This document shows, piece by piece, positions 8,758-18,251 of a stretch of 64,000 nucleotides of DNA. A program made the position numbers and the translations under genes. The notes under the pieces are model-generated. The model did not search any database. It worked only from the letters and a program-made list of their open reading frames with translations, and had not been told where the DNA came from. Origin of the DNA: Arthrobacter sp. ATA002 (lineage in GTDB: Bacteria > Actinomycetota > Actinomycetes > Actinomycetales > Micrococcaceae); contig NZ_CP114015.1 of NCBI RefSeq assembly GCF_026898095.1, positions 2,170,001-2,234,000 on the forward strand, in the 5' to 3' direction. How positions within the stretch are numbered: the first letter of the stretch is position 1; each line of letters opens with the position of its first letter.

Positions 8758-8880
8758 GTGGTCTTGTTCCTTATTCATGTAATTCTGAACCACCCCTTGG
8801 AATCAGCTTAGCCGAAGCAGTGGAATGAAATAGGCCCCGTGGCGCATTCCGCCGGCGGATTGCATCACTAATCCGCGCGG

Positions 8881-8915
8881 CAGTCCCGGCTCTGCATTTT
8901 CCGAAGCCGGGACTG
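8881..8915 (-). terminator. hairpin after DHA2 exporter gene
   Basis: CAGTCCCGGCT (8881-8891) and AGCCGGGACTG (8905-8915) form a perfect 11-pair stem with a 13-base loop, 12 bases beyond the stop of the minus-strand exporter gene. Confidence 0.7.
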
Positions 8916-8927
8916 CGCGGACGGATC

Positions 8928-10478
8928 TTAGTGGATGACTACGCCGTCGGGCAGTTCATTGGTGGGCCGGCGCACCAGGAATGAAGCCGCCACCGCCACC
9001 AGGGAAATAACCGCGCCCCAGAAAAAGGCGGTGTGAACTCCTGCGGCGGCGGCAGGTACGGCTGCCATGCCGTCGTTCAGTGCCGCCGTCGTGCCCGTGG
9101 TCATCAGCGTGATGAACACTGCGGTGCCGGCCGCGCCGGCCAGCTGCTGCAGGGTGTTGATGATGGCACTGCCGTGGGAGTACAACGACTTGTGCAGGGA
9201 CCCGAGAGCGGAGGTGAACAGCGGCGTGAAGATGAAACCCAAGCCGGTGTTCAGCAGGCAGTGCAGCACGATGACCAGCGCGACGGGGCTGTTTTCATCC
9301 AGGGTGGTCATGCCCCACAGCGAGGCACTCAGCAGCACCGCACCGGGCATAACCAGCGGCCGGGGGCCGAATTTGTCGAACAGGCCGCCCACGATGGGCG
9401 ACAGGATGGCCATGACGACGCCGCCGGGCAGCAGCAGCAGGCCGGTGTTCAGCGTGGTCAGCCCGAGCACCGTCTGCAGGTACAGCGGCAGGACGATCAG
9501 GCATCCGAACAGGGCCATCATGCTGACCAGGACCATCACAATGGCAACGATGAAGGGTCTGCTGGTAAAGGTCCGCAGGTCCATCAGGGCCCGGTCGGCA
9601 CGCTGGAGGACCAGCTGGCGGAGAACAAATCCGGCCATGGCCAGGACGCCGGCAGCGATCGGGATCCACAGCGGCATCGGTGCCTCGCCCTGCGCGGCTT
9701 CGCCGATGCTGCTCAAGCCGAAGATCAGTCCGCCGAAGGCGAAGGTGGAGAGCACGATGGAAAGGATGTCGAAGGGGACCCGCTTGGGTTCGGTCAGGTT
9801 CTGAACCTTGATCGCCCCCAGGACCAGGGACAGCACAGCGATTGGCAGGACCAGCCAGAACATCCAGCGCCAGTCGAGAACGCTCAGGATGATGCCGGAG
9901 ACTGTCGGGCCGATGGCTGGTGCCACGGCGATAACGATCGAGATCGTGCCCATCATCCGCCCGCGCCGGTGGGCGGGGACGGCGTTGAGGACCGTGGTCA
10001 TCAGCAGCGGGAGCATGATCGCGGTTCCGCCGGCCTGGATCACCCGCCCCGCCAGCAGCGTGCCGAAGCCCGGCGCCAGTGCGGCCAGCAGGGTTCCGGC
10101 GCTGAAGAGCGACATTGCCGTCATGAACAGCCCGCGCATGCTGAAGCGCTGGAGCAGGAAGCCGGTGGCGGGGATCACCACCGCCATGGTGAGCATAAAC
10201 CCGGTGGTGAGCCACTGCGCGGTTCCCGCAGTGATATTCAGATCCGCCATGAGCCGCGGCAGGGCAACGCTCATGATGGTTTCGTTCAGGATCACGACGA
10301 AGGACGAGACCAGCAGCAGCCCGATCACGGTCTTGGTGCGCGGATCCAGGGCATCGGGCGACGGAACACGCGCGCCGCGCGGGGTTTTGCCGGCAGCTTT
10401 CGCGGGCGCTGCCCGGCCGGAGGACTGATCCGGCAACGGCGGTTCGGAGGATACGACGGAAGGGGGGTCAATGCTCAA
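8928..10478 (-). CDS. DHA2-family MFS drug exporter (EmrB/QacA type)
   Basis: A 516-residue, 14-helix major facilitator protein of the DHA2 family, proton-driven multidrug efflux across the inner membrane. Landmarks: LNETIMSVALPRLMADLNITAGTAQWLTTGFML (TM1-2, motif D1 type), GRVIQAGGTAIMLPLLMTTV, a P-x-x-RG loop (VPAHRRGRMMGT) and motif C in TM5 (AVAPAIGPTVSGIIL). It starts with a 45-residue soluble Pro/Ala-rich tail. No ATG or GTG fits; the TTG at 10478 with AGGA ten bases upstream is the best start. A hairpin terminator follows. Substrates are unknown. Confidence 0.85.
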   Translation of the reverse strand: MSIDPPSVVSSEPPLPDQSSGRAAPAKAAGKTPRGARVPSPDALDPRTKTVIGLLLVSSFVVILNETIMSVALPRLMADLNITAGTAQWLTTGFMLTMAVVIPATGFLLQRFSMRGLFMTAMSLFSAGTLLAALAPGFGTLLAGRVIQAGGTAIMLPLLMTTVLNAVPAHRRGRMMGTISIVIAVAPAIGPTVSGIILSVLDWRWMFWLVLPIAVLSLVLGAIKVQNLTEPKRVPFDILSIVLSTFAFGGLIFGLSSIGEAAQGEAPMPLWIPIAAGVLAMAGFVLRQLVLQRADRALMDLRTFTSRPFIVAIVMVLVSMMALFGCLIVLPLYLQTVLGLTTLNTGLLLLPGGVVMAILSPIVGGLFDKFGPRPLVMPGAVLLSASLWGMTTLDENSPVALVIVLHCLLNTGLGFIFTPLFTSALGSLHKSLYSHGSAIINTLQQLAGAAGTAVFITLMTTGTTAALNDGMAAVPAAAAGVHTAFFWGAVISLVAVAASFLVRRPTNELPDGVVIH

Positions 10479-10578
10479 AAGAGAGAAATCCTGTTCACAG
10501 TGGTGCGGATGGGGCGGGTCTTGCCCGAGCTGCAATCTTAGCGGTGCCCCGTACCGGCCCCGGACACCGGCAGCGGAC

Positions 10579-10610
10579 GGCGGGGCCGCAGCCGCCGCTG
10601 CCGCCCCGCC
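10579..10610 (-). terminator. possible hairpin after ABC permease gene
   Basis: GGCGGGGC (10579-10586) and GCCCCGCC (10603-10610) could pair beyond the permease stop at 10642. GC-rich, no T tract; weak. Confidence 0.3.
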
Positions 10611-10641
10611 GGAGTTCCCCTTCACGCTGTGCGCGGATTCC

Positions 10642-13127
10642 TCAGTCTGTCCGCCGGCGCAGTGCGGCCCGTGTGGCCACCGCGATGGACCCCAGGCCCA
10701 GGAGCGCCGTCGTGCCGGCGAGCAGCAGATAAGCCACCGGCTGAATTGTGGGCAGCGGCTGCCCGGACACGCTAACCGCAATTCCCATCAGCGGCGGCAG
10801 AGCGAGCACTGTTCCCAGTACGACGGCGGCCGCTGCTATCAGCACCGATTCATGCCTGGTCATTCGGCGCAGCTGCGCGTCGGAGGCTCCCAGGTTGCGC
10901 AGCAGCAGCAGCTCCGGGCGGCGCCGTGCGGTCGCCATCACCAGGGTGTTGACCACGGACACGCCCAGGTACCCCAGCAGCACCAGCATCGCCAGGATGG
11001 AAACCCATGACTCGGCATTGCGCTCCGCCGCTCCGGCGGCACCGAGCTCCTCCCGGTCCAGGACCGTCAGGCCCAGCCCGTCCACCGCGGCGGTCAGTGC
11101 CGCGGGATCCGTGTCCGGTTCGGCGGTGACCAGCAGGTAGTCGTTCAGCCCCGTGGTGGTGTGGCTGCGCAGGGTCTCGTTGTCCACCGCGACGTCGCCG
11201 AAGCCCAGGCCGCGTTCATAGGTGGCAACGACGACGGCGGTCGCCTCGGTCCCGTCCCCGTAGTAGAAGGCGAAGTCGTCGCCCGGCGCCGTGTCCGTTT
11301 CCCGGGCCAGCGACGTGCTCAGCGCCACGGTGTCCGCTTCGGCCAGCCGGTCCAGGGATCCTTCGCTCACCTTGAGATCCAGGCTCCCGGACAGGTTCCC
11401 GGGAGCCAGCCCCTGGATGGCGTAGGGCTGGACTCCGTCCTCCATCCCCAGGAATGCGGCCTTGGCCAGGATCGCCGAGCGGGACACGGGTGAGGCAGCT
11501 TCCACTCCCGGCAGGGCCGCCACCTGGTCCGCGAGTTCCGCGGACACTCCGGAGCCCGGGGCGCTGACCATGTATCCGGCGACCGTCCCGTCGCGGGACT
11601 GCCGTTCGGCTTCCGCAGCCACGGTGGTCGGCATAAAGAACTGCACGGAACCGAGAGCGATCGCAAGGGCCAGCGGAATGATGCCCGCGGCGAGCCGGCG
11701 CGGATAAGACCACGCGTTCGCCTCCGCCAGGATCAGCGGTGCGGAGGAACTGCGGCGCACCAGCGGCTGCAGCAGTTTCAACATTCCCGCCACCAGCCAG
11801 GGGCCCAGCATACCGGCGCCTATCACCAGCAGCAGAATGCTGGACGCCGCCGCAGCGAGGCCCGCACTCCCCGGGACCGCCGCCGGAACCAGCGCAGCGG
11901 CCAGACCTCCGCCCAGCAGCGCCAGCCCGGTGATGACCCGTCCGCGGCCGAGCGCGGATTTCTCCGTTACGGACTCGCGCAGGGCCGTTGTCGGCGCCGT
12001 GCGGACAGTGCCCCGGGCAGCAACAAGTGACGCCCCCACAGCAGCGGCAACGCTGATCAGGACGGCAGCCAGTGACGGAAGGGGGCTGAAAGCGAGGCTG
12101 AAGGACTCCGGAATCACGCCGGCGGCGGTAAACCGGTCCCCCAGGAACCCCGCGAGCAGGAACCCGGGCACGGCCCCAAGCACCGCAGCCGCCCCTGAAA
12201 CCAACAGCACTTCGCGGACCACCAGGCCCAGGGTCTGGTTGGCCCCGGCGCCGACGGCGCGCAGCATGGCGAACTCACGCCGGCGGCCCATGATGGACAG
12301 TGACAGGGTTCCGGCGGTCACAAACACCGCGGTCATCACGGCGACGCCGGCCAGGGACCCGCTGAACAGCAGCAGCATGGAGCGGGCGGCGGAACCGCCG
12401 AGGTTCTCCACGTCGCCCCGCCGGTCCCCGGTGTAGCCAACAACACCGGACACCTGCGACTCGATATCTGCGGAAAGCTGCTCCGGCCGGATGCCGGGCT
12501 CGGCAATCACGCCCACCGTGGCCACGGTGTCACCGTGCGGCCACAGGGCTGCGGCCCCTGCCGCGCTGAGGAAGACGGCGGGACCCGCCGCAGCGTCCTG
12601 CGTGCCGTCCTGCGGTGACACAACGCCGGAGACCGTGTACTCGGCCGGCACACCGCCGTGGCTCAGAACGATCCTGCTGCCCGGCTCCTTGCCGAAGGAC
12701 TCCTCCACTGCCACTTCCCTCTCCCCGCGGGGGCCTCGCCCGAGGCCAGCCCGTAGGGCGCCAGGACGGCGGCCTCCCATCCGGCGGCGGACACACCCGA
12801 TCCGTCGGCCGTCGCCAGGGGAATCTCAACGGTGCCGACGGCTTGATCCACACCCGGAACGGCGGCGATGTCCTCCACTGTCCCGGCGGGAAGCAGGACG
12901 CGTTCGGCGAAGGGAGCGTCCATGTCCTCCACCACCGGGTGCGACTGCGGGGCGCCCACCACGACGTCGGCAGCCCGGGACCGCTCCGGCGCCGTGCCGC
13001 CGCGAAGCCCCGATTCAATGAGGACGCCCATCGCGGTTATGAGCGCGGCGCACAGGAAGACGGCCACAAAGACCCCCGCGAACCCGCCGCGGTGGTGCCG
13101 GATTGATGCTTTGGCAAGAGAAAACAT
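10642..13127 (-). pseudogene. FtsX/MacB-like ABC transporter permease (frameshifted)
   Basis: A large permease of the FtsX/MacB (LolC-like) class, about 828 residues when repaired, with two FtsX domains and extracytoplasmic domains. The N terminus (MFSLAKASIRHHRGGFAGVFVAVFLCAALITAMGV) is in one frame to LASGEAP; the remainder (PRGEREVAVEESFGKEPG onward) is in another. Adding one C to the C run at 12729-12733 (G on the plus strand) restores it. The start is one base after the stop of the ATPase gene, so the two form one transporter. Such exporters, paired with a divergent two-component system, usually handle antimicrobial peptides or lipids at the membrane (family knowledge). Confidence 0.85.
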
Positions 13128-13128
13128 G

Positions 13129-13893
13129 TCAGCGCTCCCCCAGGTTGGCCATGCGTTCGCTGACGTCGAGGGCGGTGGCGCCGCTCATGCTGCCGTCGAG
13201 GCGTCCGTCCGCCAGAAAGATGACGGTGTCCGCGTGACCGGCGGCAACCGGATCGTGGGTGACCATGACCACCGTCTGCCCCAGGGCGGAAACGGTGTGC
13301 CGGAGCAGGCCCAGCACCTGGCGGGCCGTCCCGGAGTCGAGGGCTCCGGTGGGCTCGTCGGCGAAAACTGCGGCCGGCCGCGTGATGAGGGCCCGGGCGA
13401 TGGCGGCCCGCTGCTGCTGGCCGCCGGAGAGTTCCTGCGGCTTCCGCTCCCCCAGTCCAGCCAGCCCCACGGCGTCGAGCACGTACTCGAGCCAGGCGTC
13501 GTCGGTTCCCCGCCCTGCCAGCAGCAGCGGCAGCGTGACGTTGCGGGATACCGTCAGCTGGGGCAGCAGGTTGTAGGACTGGAACACAAAGCCGACATGG
13601 TCCCGGCGGAAGCGGGTCAGCTCTTTGCTGCGCATTCCGGAAATCTCGGTGCCTCCCAGGAGCACGCGGCCGGCGTCGGGGGCGTCCAATCCCGCGGCAC
13701 ACTGCAGCAGCGTACTCTTGCCCGAACCTGATGGGCCCATGACCGCTGTGAAGGTGCCGGCCGGAACGGCCAGGGAAATGTTGCGGAGGGCCGGTACGGT
13801 GGTGCTGCCGGAGCGGTAGTTCCTGGAAACGCCCTGCAGCTGCAGGGCCGCCGGAACGGATGGATCAGGGAATTCAACTGGATCGGAAAACAT
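13129..13893 (-). CDS. ABC transporter ATP-binding protein (MacB/LolD type)
   Basis: A 254-residue ABC ATPase with Walker A GPSGSGKST, Q loop VFQSYNLLPQLTV, signature LSGGQQQRAAIARAL, Walker B AVFADEPTGALDS and switch His VTHDP, the LolD/MacB subclass. The ATG at 13893 follows AAAGGA with seven-base spacing; an upstream extension in the same frame crosses the promoter region and is rejected. It ends one base before its permease gene. The divergent intergenic region holds two perfect palindromes (13958-13971, 13995-14012) that probably bind the response regulator encoded on the other side. Confidence 0.92.
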   Translation of the reverse strand: MFSDPVEFPDPSVPAALQLQGVSRNYRSGSTTVPALRNISLAVPAGTFTAVMGPSGSGKSTLLQCAAGLDAPDAGRVLLGGTEISGMRSKELTRFRRDHVGFVFQSYNLLPQLTVSRNVTLPLLLAGRGTDDAWLEYVLDAVGLAGLGERKPQELSGGQQQRAAIARALITRPAAVFADEPTGALDSGTARQVLGLLRHTVSALGQTVVMVTHDPVAAGHADTVIFLADGRLDGSMSGATALDVSERMANLGER

Positions 13894-13994
13894 GGGTTCA
13901 TCCTTTGCGCGGGTTTTAGGGGAGGAAATCTCTGCTTCCACCGACGCTACGGATTTCCGGAACGGGTTCCGATACAGCCAACAGCCCGGTTCAG

Positions 13995-14012
13995 GGTATA
14001 GCTGGCTATACC
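13995..14012. promoter_or_regulatory. probable response-regulator operator
   Basis: GGTATAGC-TG-GCTATACC is a perfect 18-base palindrome between the ABC exporter genes (minus) and the NarL-type two-component genes (plus). A second palindrome CGGAAC-GG-GTTCCG lies at 13958-13971. NarL-type regulators bind such inverted repeats. Confidence 0.5.
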
Positions 14013-14046
14013 GACAGCGTTCGGCCGCTCGGGCATAATTCAACAG

Positions 14047-15322
14047 GTGATACTTCCCAGCCGTGAAAGCCTGAAGTCCCGCCTCCGGGACGCGGCTTTC
14101 CTCCTGCGTGAGGGCGGATACTGGCTGGGGTCCTTTGGGATCCTGACCGCGGGACTAATACTGTTGCCGTTTATCGCCCTGGGCGTCGGCCTTTATGCCG
14201 TTCCGGGTCTCTTGGAGGTCCTGGACCGGCTGGCCGCCCGGGCGCAGGAACGGGCAGCGAAATTCTCCTCCGCAGTAATTCCGTTCGAGCGCCGGCGTAT
14301 CGGCGGCCGGTATTCCTTCGCCCAGCTGGCGGCGCTGCTGAGTGCTCCGGAATCCAAGCGCGACCTGTCCTGGCTCCTGTTCCACAGTGCCTTCGCCGTG
14401 CTGGCAGGTCTTCTTGCACTGGCGCTGCCCCTGGGTGCCGTGCTGTACATACTGGCAGCACCTTTCTGGCCGCTGTTCCCGCCGGAGACTCCACTGGAGC
14501 TGACAATCACCATTCGGAGCTGGGGCGATGCCGTCCTGACCATGCTGCTCGGAGCAGCCTACGGGGCGGCCGCATGGGTGCTCCTTCCCTGGCTGGCGCG
14601 GCGGATCAGCGGAGGAACGCTGGCCATTCTCTCGCCCCGCCGCTATGCCGAACTTTCGCGGCGGATTTCCGACCTTTCGGCCGCCCGCGCCAGCGCCCTC
14701 GCGGCCCATGCCGCTGAGCTGCGCCGCATTGAGCGGGAACTGCACGACGGCGCGCAGAACCGGCTGGTCGGCGTCGTCATGATGCTGGGACTCGCCCAGC
14801 GGGCAGCCGAGAAAGACCCGGCCGCCGCCGTGCCGTTCATCGGCCGCGCCCAGGAGGCCGCATCGAAGCCCTGGCCGGCCTGCGGGCTGCCGTGCACGAC
14901 ATTTATCCGCCCGTCCTGGACGAGCTGGGCCTGGGCGGTGCCGCCTCAGCTCTGACCAGCCGCTCCCCGTCCCCTGCTCACTGGACACGAAGCGTCTTGA
15001 GCGGGCACCGGCGGCAGTGGAGTCGGCCGCGTATTTTGTCCTCGCCGAAGCTTTGACCAACGCGGCGAAGCATGCCGGCGCATCACGGATTGACGTGGTG
15101 CTGGAAACCGAATCGACTCCCCGGGAGGATGTCCTGGTGATACAGGTGAACGACGACGGCCGCGGAGGCGCGCGGGTGGACCCGGCAAACGCCGGCGGGG
15201 GTTCCGGAACCGGGCTGACCGGCATCGCCCGGCGCGCCGCGGCTTTTGGCGGCAGGCTGGTGCTCAGCAGCCCGGCCGGCGGGCCGACAAACGTGAGGGT
15301 GGAACTGCCGTGCGCCTTTTAA
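14047..15322 (+). pseudogene. NarL-type sensor histidine kinase (two frameshifts)
   Basis: A membrane sensor kinase of the HisKA_3 family, about 425 residues if repaired. Four hydrophobic segments occupy the first 190 residues. The phosphoacceptor His is in RRIERELHDGAQNRLVGVVMML; after it the frame changes near 14858 (missing C, then EALAGLRAAVHDIYPPVLDELGLGG) and again near 14965-14974 (then PCSLDTKRLERAPAAVESAAYFVLAEALTNAAKH, the ATPase N box, with DDGRGG and GTGLTGIARR for the G boxes). The stop overlaps the response regulator start by 13 bases, so both are one operon. GTG start at 14047 lacks a strong ribosome site. Confidence 0.82.
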
Positions 15323-15954
15323 TCGCCGAGGATGATGCCCTGCTGCGCGCCGGTCTGGAACTGCTGCTCAGCGGCGAAGGATTCGAGGTGGTGGGTTCCT
15401 GGGACAACGCGGATGACCTGCTGGCAGCGTTCGAACCCGGCACCGCGGACGGGGCTGTGCTCGATGTGCGCATGCCGCCGACCTTCACCAACGAGGGGCT
15501 GCGGGCGGCCCTGGAACTCCGCGAGCGGGTCCCGGACTTTCCGGTCCTTGTCCTCTCCGCCTATGTGGAGGACCGGTACGCCAGCCGGCTGCTGGCTTCC
15601 GGAGCACAGGGCGTGGGGTACCTCCTGAAGGAACGGGTGGGCAACGTCGGCGAATTCGTCGACGGCCTGCGGCAGGTCGCCGCCGGCGGAACCGTCATGG
15701 ACCCTGAGGTTATTGCCCAGCTCTTTAGCCGGCGCAGCAACCGGGACCCGATCCGGTCCCTGACCCCGCGCGAGTTCGAGGTGCTGGGCCTGGTGGCCGA
15801 GGGGCTGGGCAACACGGCGATTGCCTCGGCCATTTCCGTCTCGGAAACCGCGGTCAGCAAACACATCGGCAATATCTTCGCGAAGCTTGGGCTGGCACAG
15901 TCGGACAGCGGCCACCGCCGGGTGCTCGCCACGCTGGCGTACCTGCGGTCCTAG
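15310..15954 (+). CDS. NarL/LuxR-type response regulator
   Basis: A 214-residue response regulator: receiver domain (LLIAEDDALLRAGLELLL, phosphoacceptor Asp in GAVLDVRMPP, Lys in GYLLKERVGN) and a C-terminal LuxR helix-turn-helix (LTPREFEVLGLVAEGLGNTAIASAISVSETAVSKHIGNIFAKLGL). GTG start overlaps the kinase reading frame end by 13 bases, indicating translational coupling. It probably controls the divergent ABC exporter through the palindrome at 13995-14012 (inference from layout). Confidence 0.92.
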   Translation: MRLLIAEDDALLRAGLELLLSGEGFEVVGSWDNADDLLAAFEPGTADGAVLDVRMPPTFTNEGLRAALELRERVPDFPVLVLSAYVEDRYASRLLASGAQGVGYLLKERVGNVGEFVDGLRQVAAGGTVMDPEVIAQLFSRRSNRDPIRSLTPREFEVLGLVAEGLGNTAIASAISVSETAVSKHIGNIFAKLGLAQSDSGHRRVLATLAYLRS

Positions 15955-16249
15955 CCCGGCTGCGCTATTCCTGCAGCGCAGATTTCGACATATTCCTCGA
16001 TTCCCACAAACCTGTCGGCGGCTGTTGGCTGGTCGCCACCGCTTTTCCCACCTGTCCGGCAGCTGGTGTTTTTCCCGCCTGCATCGTGGCGCATTCGACG
16101 GTCAACAGGGTATTAGTCTGCTGAGTGAAGTTTCCGAGCTGCTTGCATTCCCCCGGGCAGCGGACCCCGGGCGGAGCCGGGTAGGCTGGGAGTGCTCCGG
16201 GTTCCAGCTGCTTTTTGCGTTCCGGCCAGAAGACGAAGGAAGAGAGAAC

Positions 16250-16852
16250 ATGCCAGCTCCTCAGCGAACAGATGCCGACAGTATTCGCCGGGAGTTTGGT
16301 TTCCTTACCGTTACGGAAGTACTCCAGCTGTGCGCCACCCAGCGGATACTTGACCCGTCATCAACGCTTATTTCCGCGAAAGTGCAGCTGGGTGAAGGAA
16401 ATGTTTTCTATCCCGGAATCGTCCTGCAGGTAGACGGTGAGAGTTCCTGCGTCATTGGACACCGCAACGTGTTTCATCCCGGCGCTTTTATCTCCGCCGA
16501 GCACGGCGGAATGATCCTGATGGGCTCCGACATTACCCTGGGGCCAGGCAGCGTTCAGCTGCGGGCCGGCCGGGCTGACGCGGTGGCGGTCGGTGACAGT
16601 GCCCGGCTGTCCAACGGTCCGGTGGTGACCGGCCGCTCCGTACTCGGTTCCGGGTCGCAGATTTTGGGCGCCGTCGAGGCCGATTCCGTGGTGCTCGTCG
16701 ACGGCGGGGATTTTGCCTCCAGCCCGCCGGAGAAGCGCGGTGCGGTGCTGAAGGGTGCCGGTCTCGTCAGTGGCGTACGCCTGGCCCCCGGTTACCTGCT
16801 GCAGGGATTCGGTGATTTCTCCGCCGCCGGCGTCGTGCGCCAGACGGACTAG
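16250..16852 (+). CDS. left-handed beta-helix (hexapeptide-repeat) protein
   Basis: A 200-residue protein with degenerate hexapeptide repeats from about residue 40 to 150 (STLISAKVQLGEGNVFYPG, SCVIGHRNVFHPGAFISA, MILMGSDITLGPGSVQL, RSVLGSGSQILGAVEADS), the left-handed parallel beta-helix fold of acyltransferases and gamma-carbonic anhydrases. No clear catalytic His triad is seen. Its ATG at 16250 has AGGA nine bases upstream. It stands alone between the two-component genes and the riboswitch region. The 295 bases before it hold nothing I can identify. Confidence 0.65.
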   Translation: MPAPQRTDADSIRREFGFLTVTEVLQLCATQRILDPSSTLISAKVQLGEGNVFYPGIVLQVDGESSCVIGHRNVFHPGAFISAEHGGMILMGSDITLGPGSVQLRAGRADAVAVGDSARLSNGPVVTGRSVLGSGSQILGAVEADSVVLVDGGDFASSPPEKRGAVLKGAGLVSGVRLAPGYLLQGFGDFSAAGVVRQTD

Positions 16853-17064
16853 CCGGACCGCGCGCCCGGCCGGGGCCCTGGCCCGCCTGGCCTGCGCCCC
16901 TGGCCGATTGGCCGGCCAATTGTGCCACGGCGCACGCTTAGCACAAAGAGGCGCCACTCACACGGGTCTGCGAGGTCCGTTACTAAATAGTTATCTTCCC
17001 GTAATCGTCTTGTAGCGTATTCGTCATGCCGTTATCTGAAGCGGCTCCCTTGGCTTGTTACCTA

Positions 17065-17231
17065 GCTCTGCCGCTGGCCAAGGTCCACAGATATACACAC
17101 TTCGGCAGAGGCGGGGGAACCATAAACGGGTTCCTTTTGAATCCTGGGGTTAAGTCAGCCAAAGGTTTCTACGGCTGACCGGGTGACTCCCATCCGCATC
17201 CGACAGCTCACCTCGCAGGTATCGGGAGAGG
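17065..17231 (+). promoter_or_regulatory. c-di-AMP (ydaO/yuaA) riboswitch
   Basis: The leader of the LysM-NlpC/P60 gene has the conserved ydaO elements in order: GGCGGGGGAACC (17110-17121), TCCTGGGGTTAAG (17142-17154), ACCGGGTGACTCCC (17178-17191) and CATCCGACAGCTCACCTCGC (17197-17216), ending GGGAGAGG. In Actinobacteria this riboswitch turns off resuscitation factor and cell-wall hydrolase genes when c-di-AMP binds (established). The GAGAGG that serves as ribosome site for the ATG at 17239 lies inside the 3' strand of the element. The upstream part of the 386-base gap (16853-17064) shows no gene. Confidence 0.9.
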
Positions 17232-17238
17232 TAAATCA

Positions 17239-18141
17239 ATGTCTTTCAATAACACTCGTGGACGCCACCGTGCCGAAAACACCGGAATGTGGGCCGCACT
17301 CGCGAACTCCACCAGCGGCAAGGCGCGCTCCATCGGCAGCACGGCCGCCGTTGTGGCAGCCGGCTCCGGCCTGATGCTCGGTATGGCGGCTCCGGCCTCT
17401 GCCGGTGTCATCACGAACGACTCAACCGAGTCCTACAGTGCACCTGCCGCTGTTGCTGCCCCCGCTGCGGCTCCGGCCGCGGCTCCCGCAGCGGCTCCGG
17501 CAGCCGCAGGCTCGACCCACGTGGTCCAGTCCGGCGACACCCTCGGCCAGATTGCTGCAACGTACGGCGTCACCCTGAATGACATCCTGGCGCAGAACGG
17601 TCTTGCGCTGGAATCCATCATTTACCCCGGCGATGTCATCACGTACGCCGGCGGCGCCGCAGCAGCTCCGGCCGCTGCATTTGCAGCCGCACCCGCAGCT
17701 GCAACCGCACCGGCTGCTGTCTACGAGGCTCCGGCCCCCGCCGCAGCCGACTTTGGCAGCATCAGCACCCAGGCCTCCGCGGTGACTCCGGCCGCCGCAA
17801 CCGGCGCAGCTGTGACGGGCACCAACCAGACCATGCTCAACTCCGCCTTCTCCCAGATGGGTGCCATGCAGGACTGCACCGTGCTGGTGGAAGTTGCCCT
17901 CCGGGCAGCAGGCCACTCGGTTGGCGACCTGGCTCCGGCACAGCTTGCTGCGTACGGCACCCCGGTCTCCGACCCGATGCCCGGCGACATCATCTACTAC
18001 GCTGACGGCGGCATGGGCTTTGCCCACATTGCCATCTACATCGGCGACGGCCAGGCCATCCACAGCGGATGGAACGGCAACCAGACTGTCCAGCAGAGCG
18101 CCAACGTCGGTTCCGGCGCCGCCTACTACCGCGTAGCGTAA
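17239..18141 (+). CDS. secreted LysM-NlpC/P60 cell-wall hydrolase
   Basis: A 300-residue secreted peptidoglycan hydrolase. A long signal peptide with hydrophobic core at residues 34-51 ends ASA at 55. A Pro/Ala-rich linker follows, then a LysM peptidoglycan-binding domain (residues 94-137, HVVQSGDTLGQIAATYGVTL), a second Ala/Pro linker, and an NlpC/P60-type domain with catalytic Cys213 (QDCTVLVEVALRAAG) and His263 (GFAHIAIYIGDGQAIH). NlpC/P60 enzymes cut D-Glu to diamino-acid bonds in stem peptides. Expression is probably controlled by the c-di-AMP riboswitch directly upstream; a strong hairpin terminator follows. Confidence 0.93.
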   Translation: MSFNNTRGRHRAENTGMWAALANSTSGKARSIGSTAAVVAAGSGLMLGMAAPASAGVITNDSTESYSAPAAVAAPAAAPAAAPAAAPAAAGSTHVVQSGDTLGQIAATYGVTLNDILAQNGLALESIIYPGDVITYAGGAAAAPAAAFAAAPAAATAPAAVYEAPAPAAADFGSISTQASAVTPAAATGAAVTGTNQTMLNSAFSQMGAMQDCTVLVEVALRAAGHSVGDLAPAQLAAYGTPVSDPMPGDIIYYADGGMGFAHIAIYIGDGQAIHSGWNGNQTVQQSANVGSGAAYYRVA

Positions 18142-18200
18142 CCGCTGGACGGTAGATCTGCCGCGAGGGCGGGAAGCGAACGTCCCAAACTTCGGTAAAC

Positions 18201-18240
18201 CACAAGGAACGCCCGGCCTCTTGGCCGGGCGTTCCTTGTG
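18201..18240. terminator. bidirectional hairpin terminator
   Basis: CACAAGGAACGCCCGGCC (18201-18218), loop TCTT, and the exact complement (18223-18240) form an 18-pair stem between the convergent LysM-NlpC/P60 gene and the acidic-protein gene. Confidence 0.9.
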
Positions 18241-18251
18241 TGTTGTGTTCG

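Noticed and set aside
9033..10541. 502-codon open frame opposite the DHA2 exporter
   Set aside because: Antisense shadow, Gln/His/Asp-rich, no ribosome site or family features.
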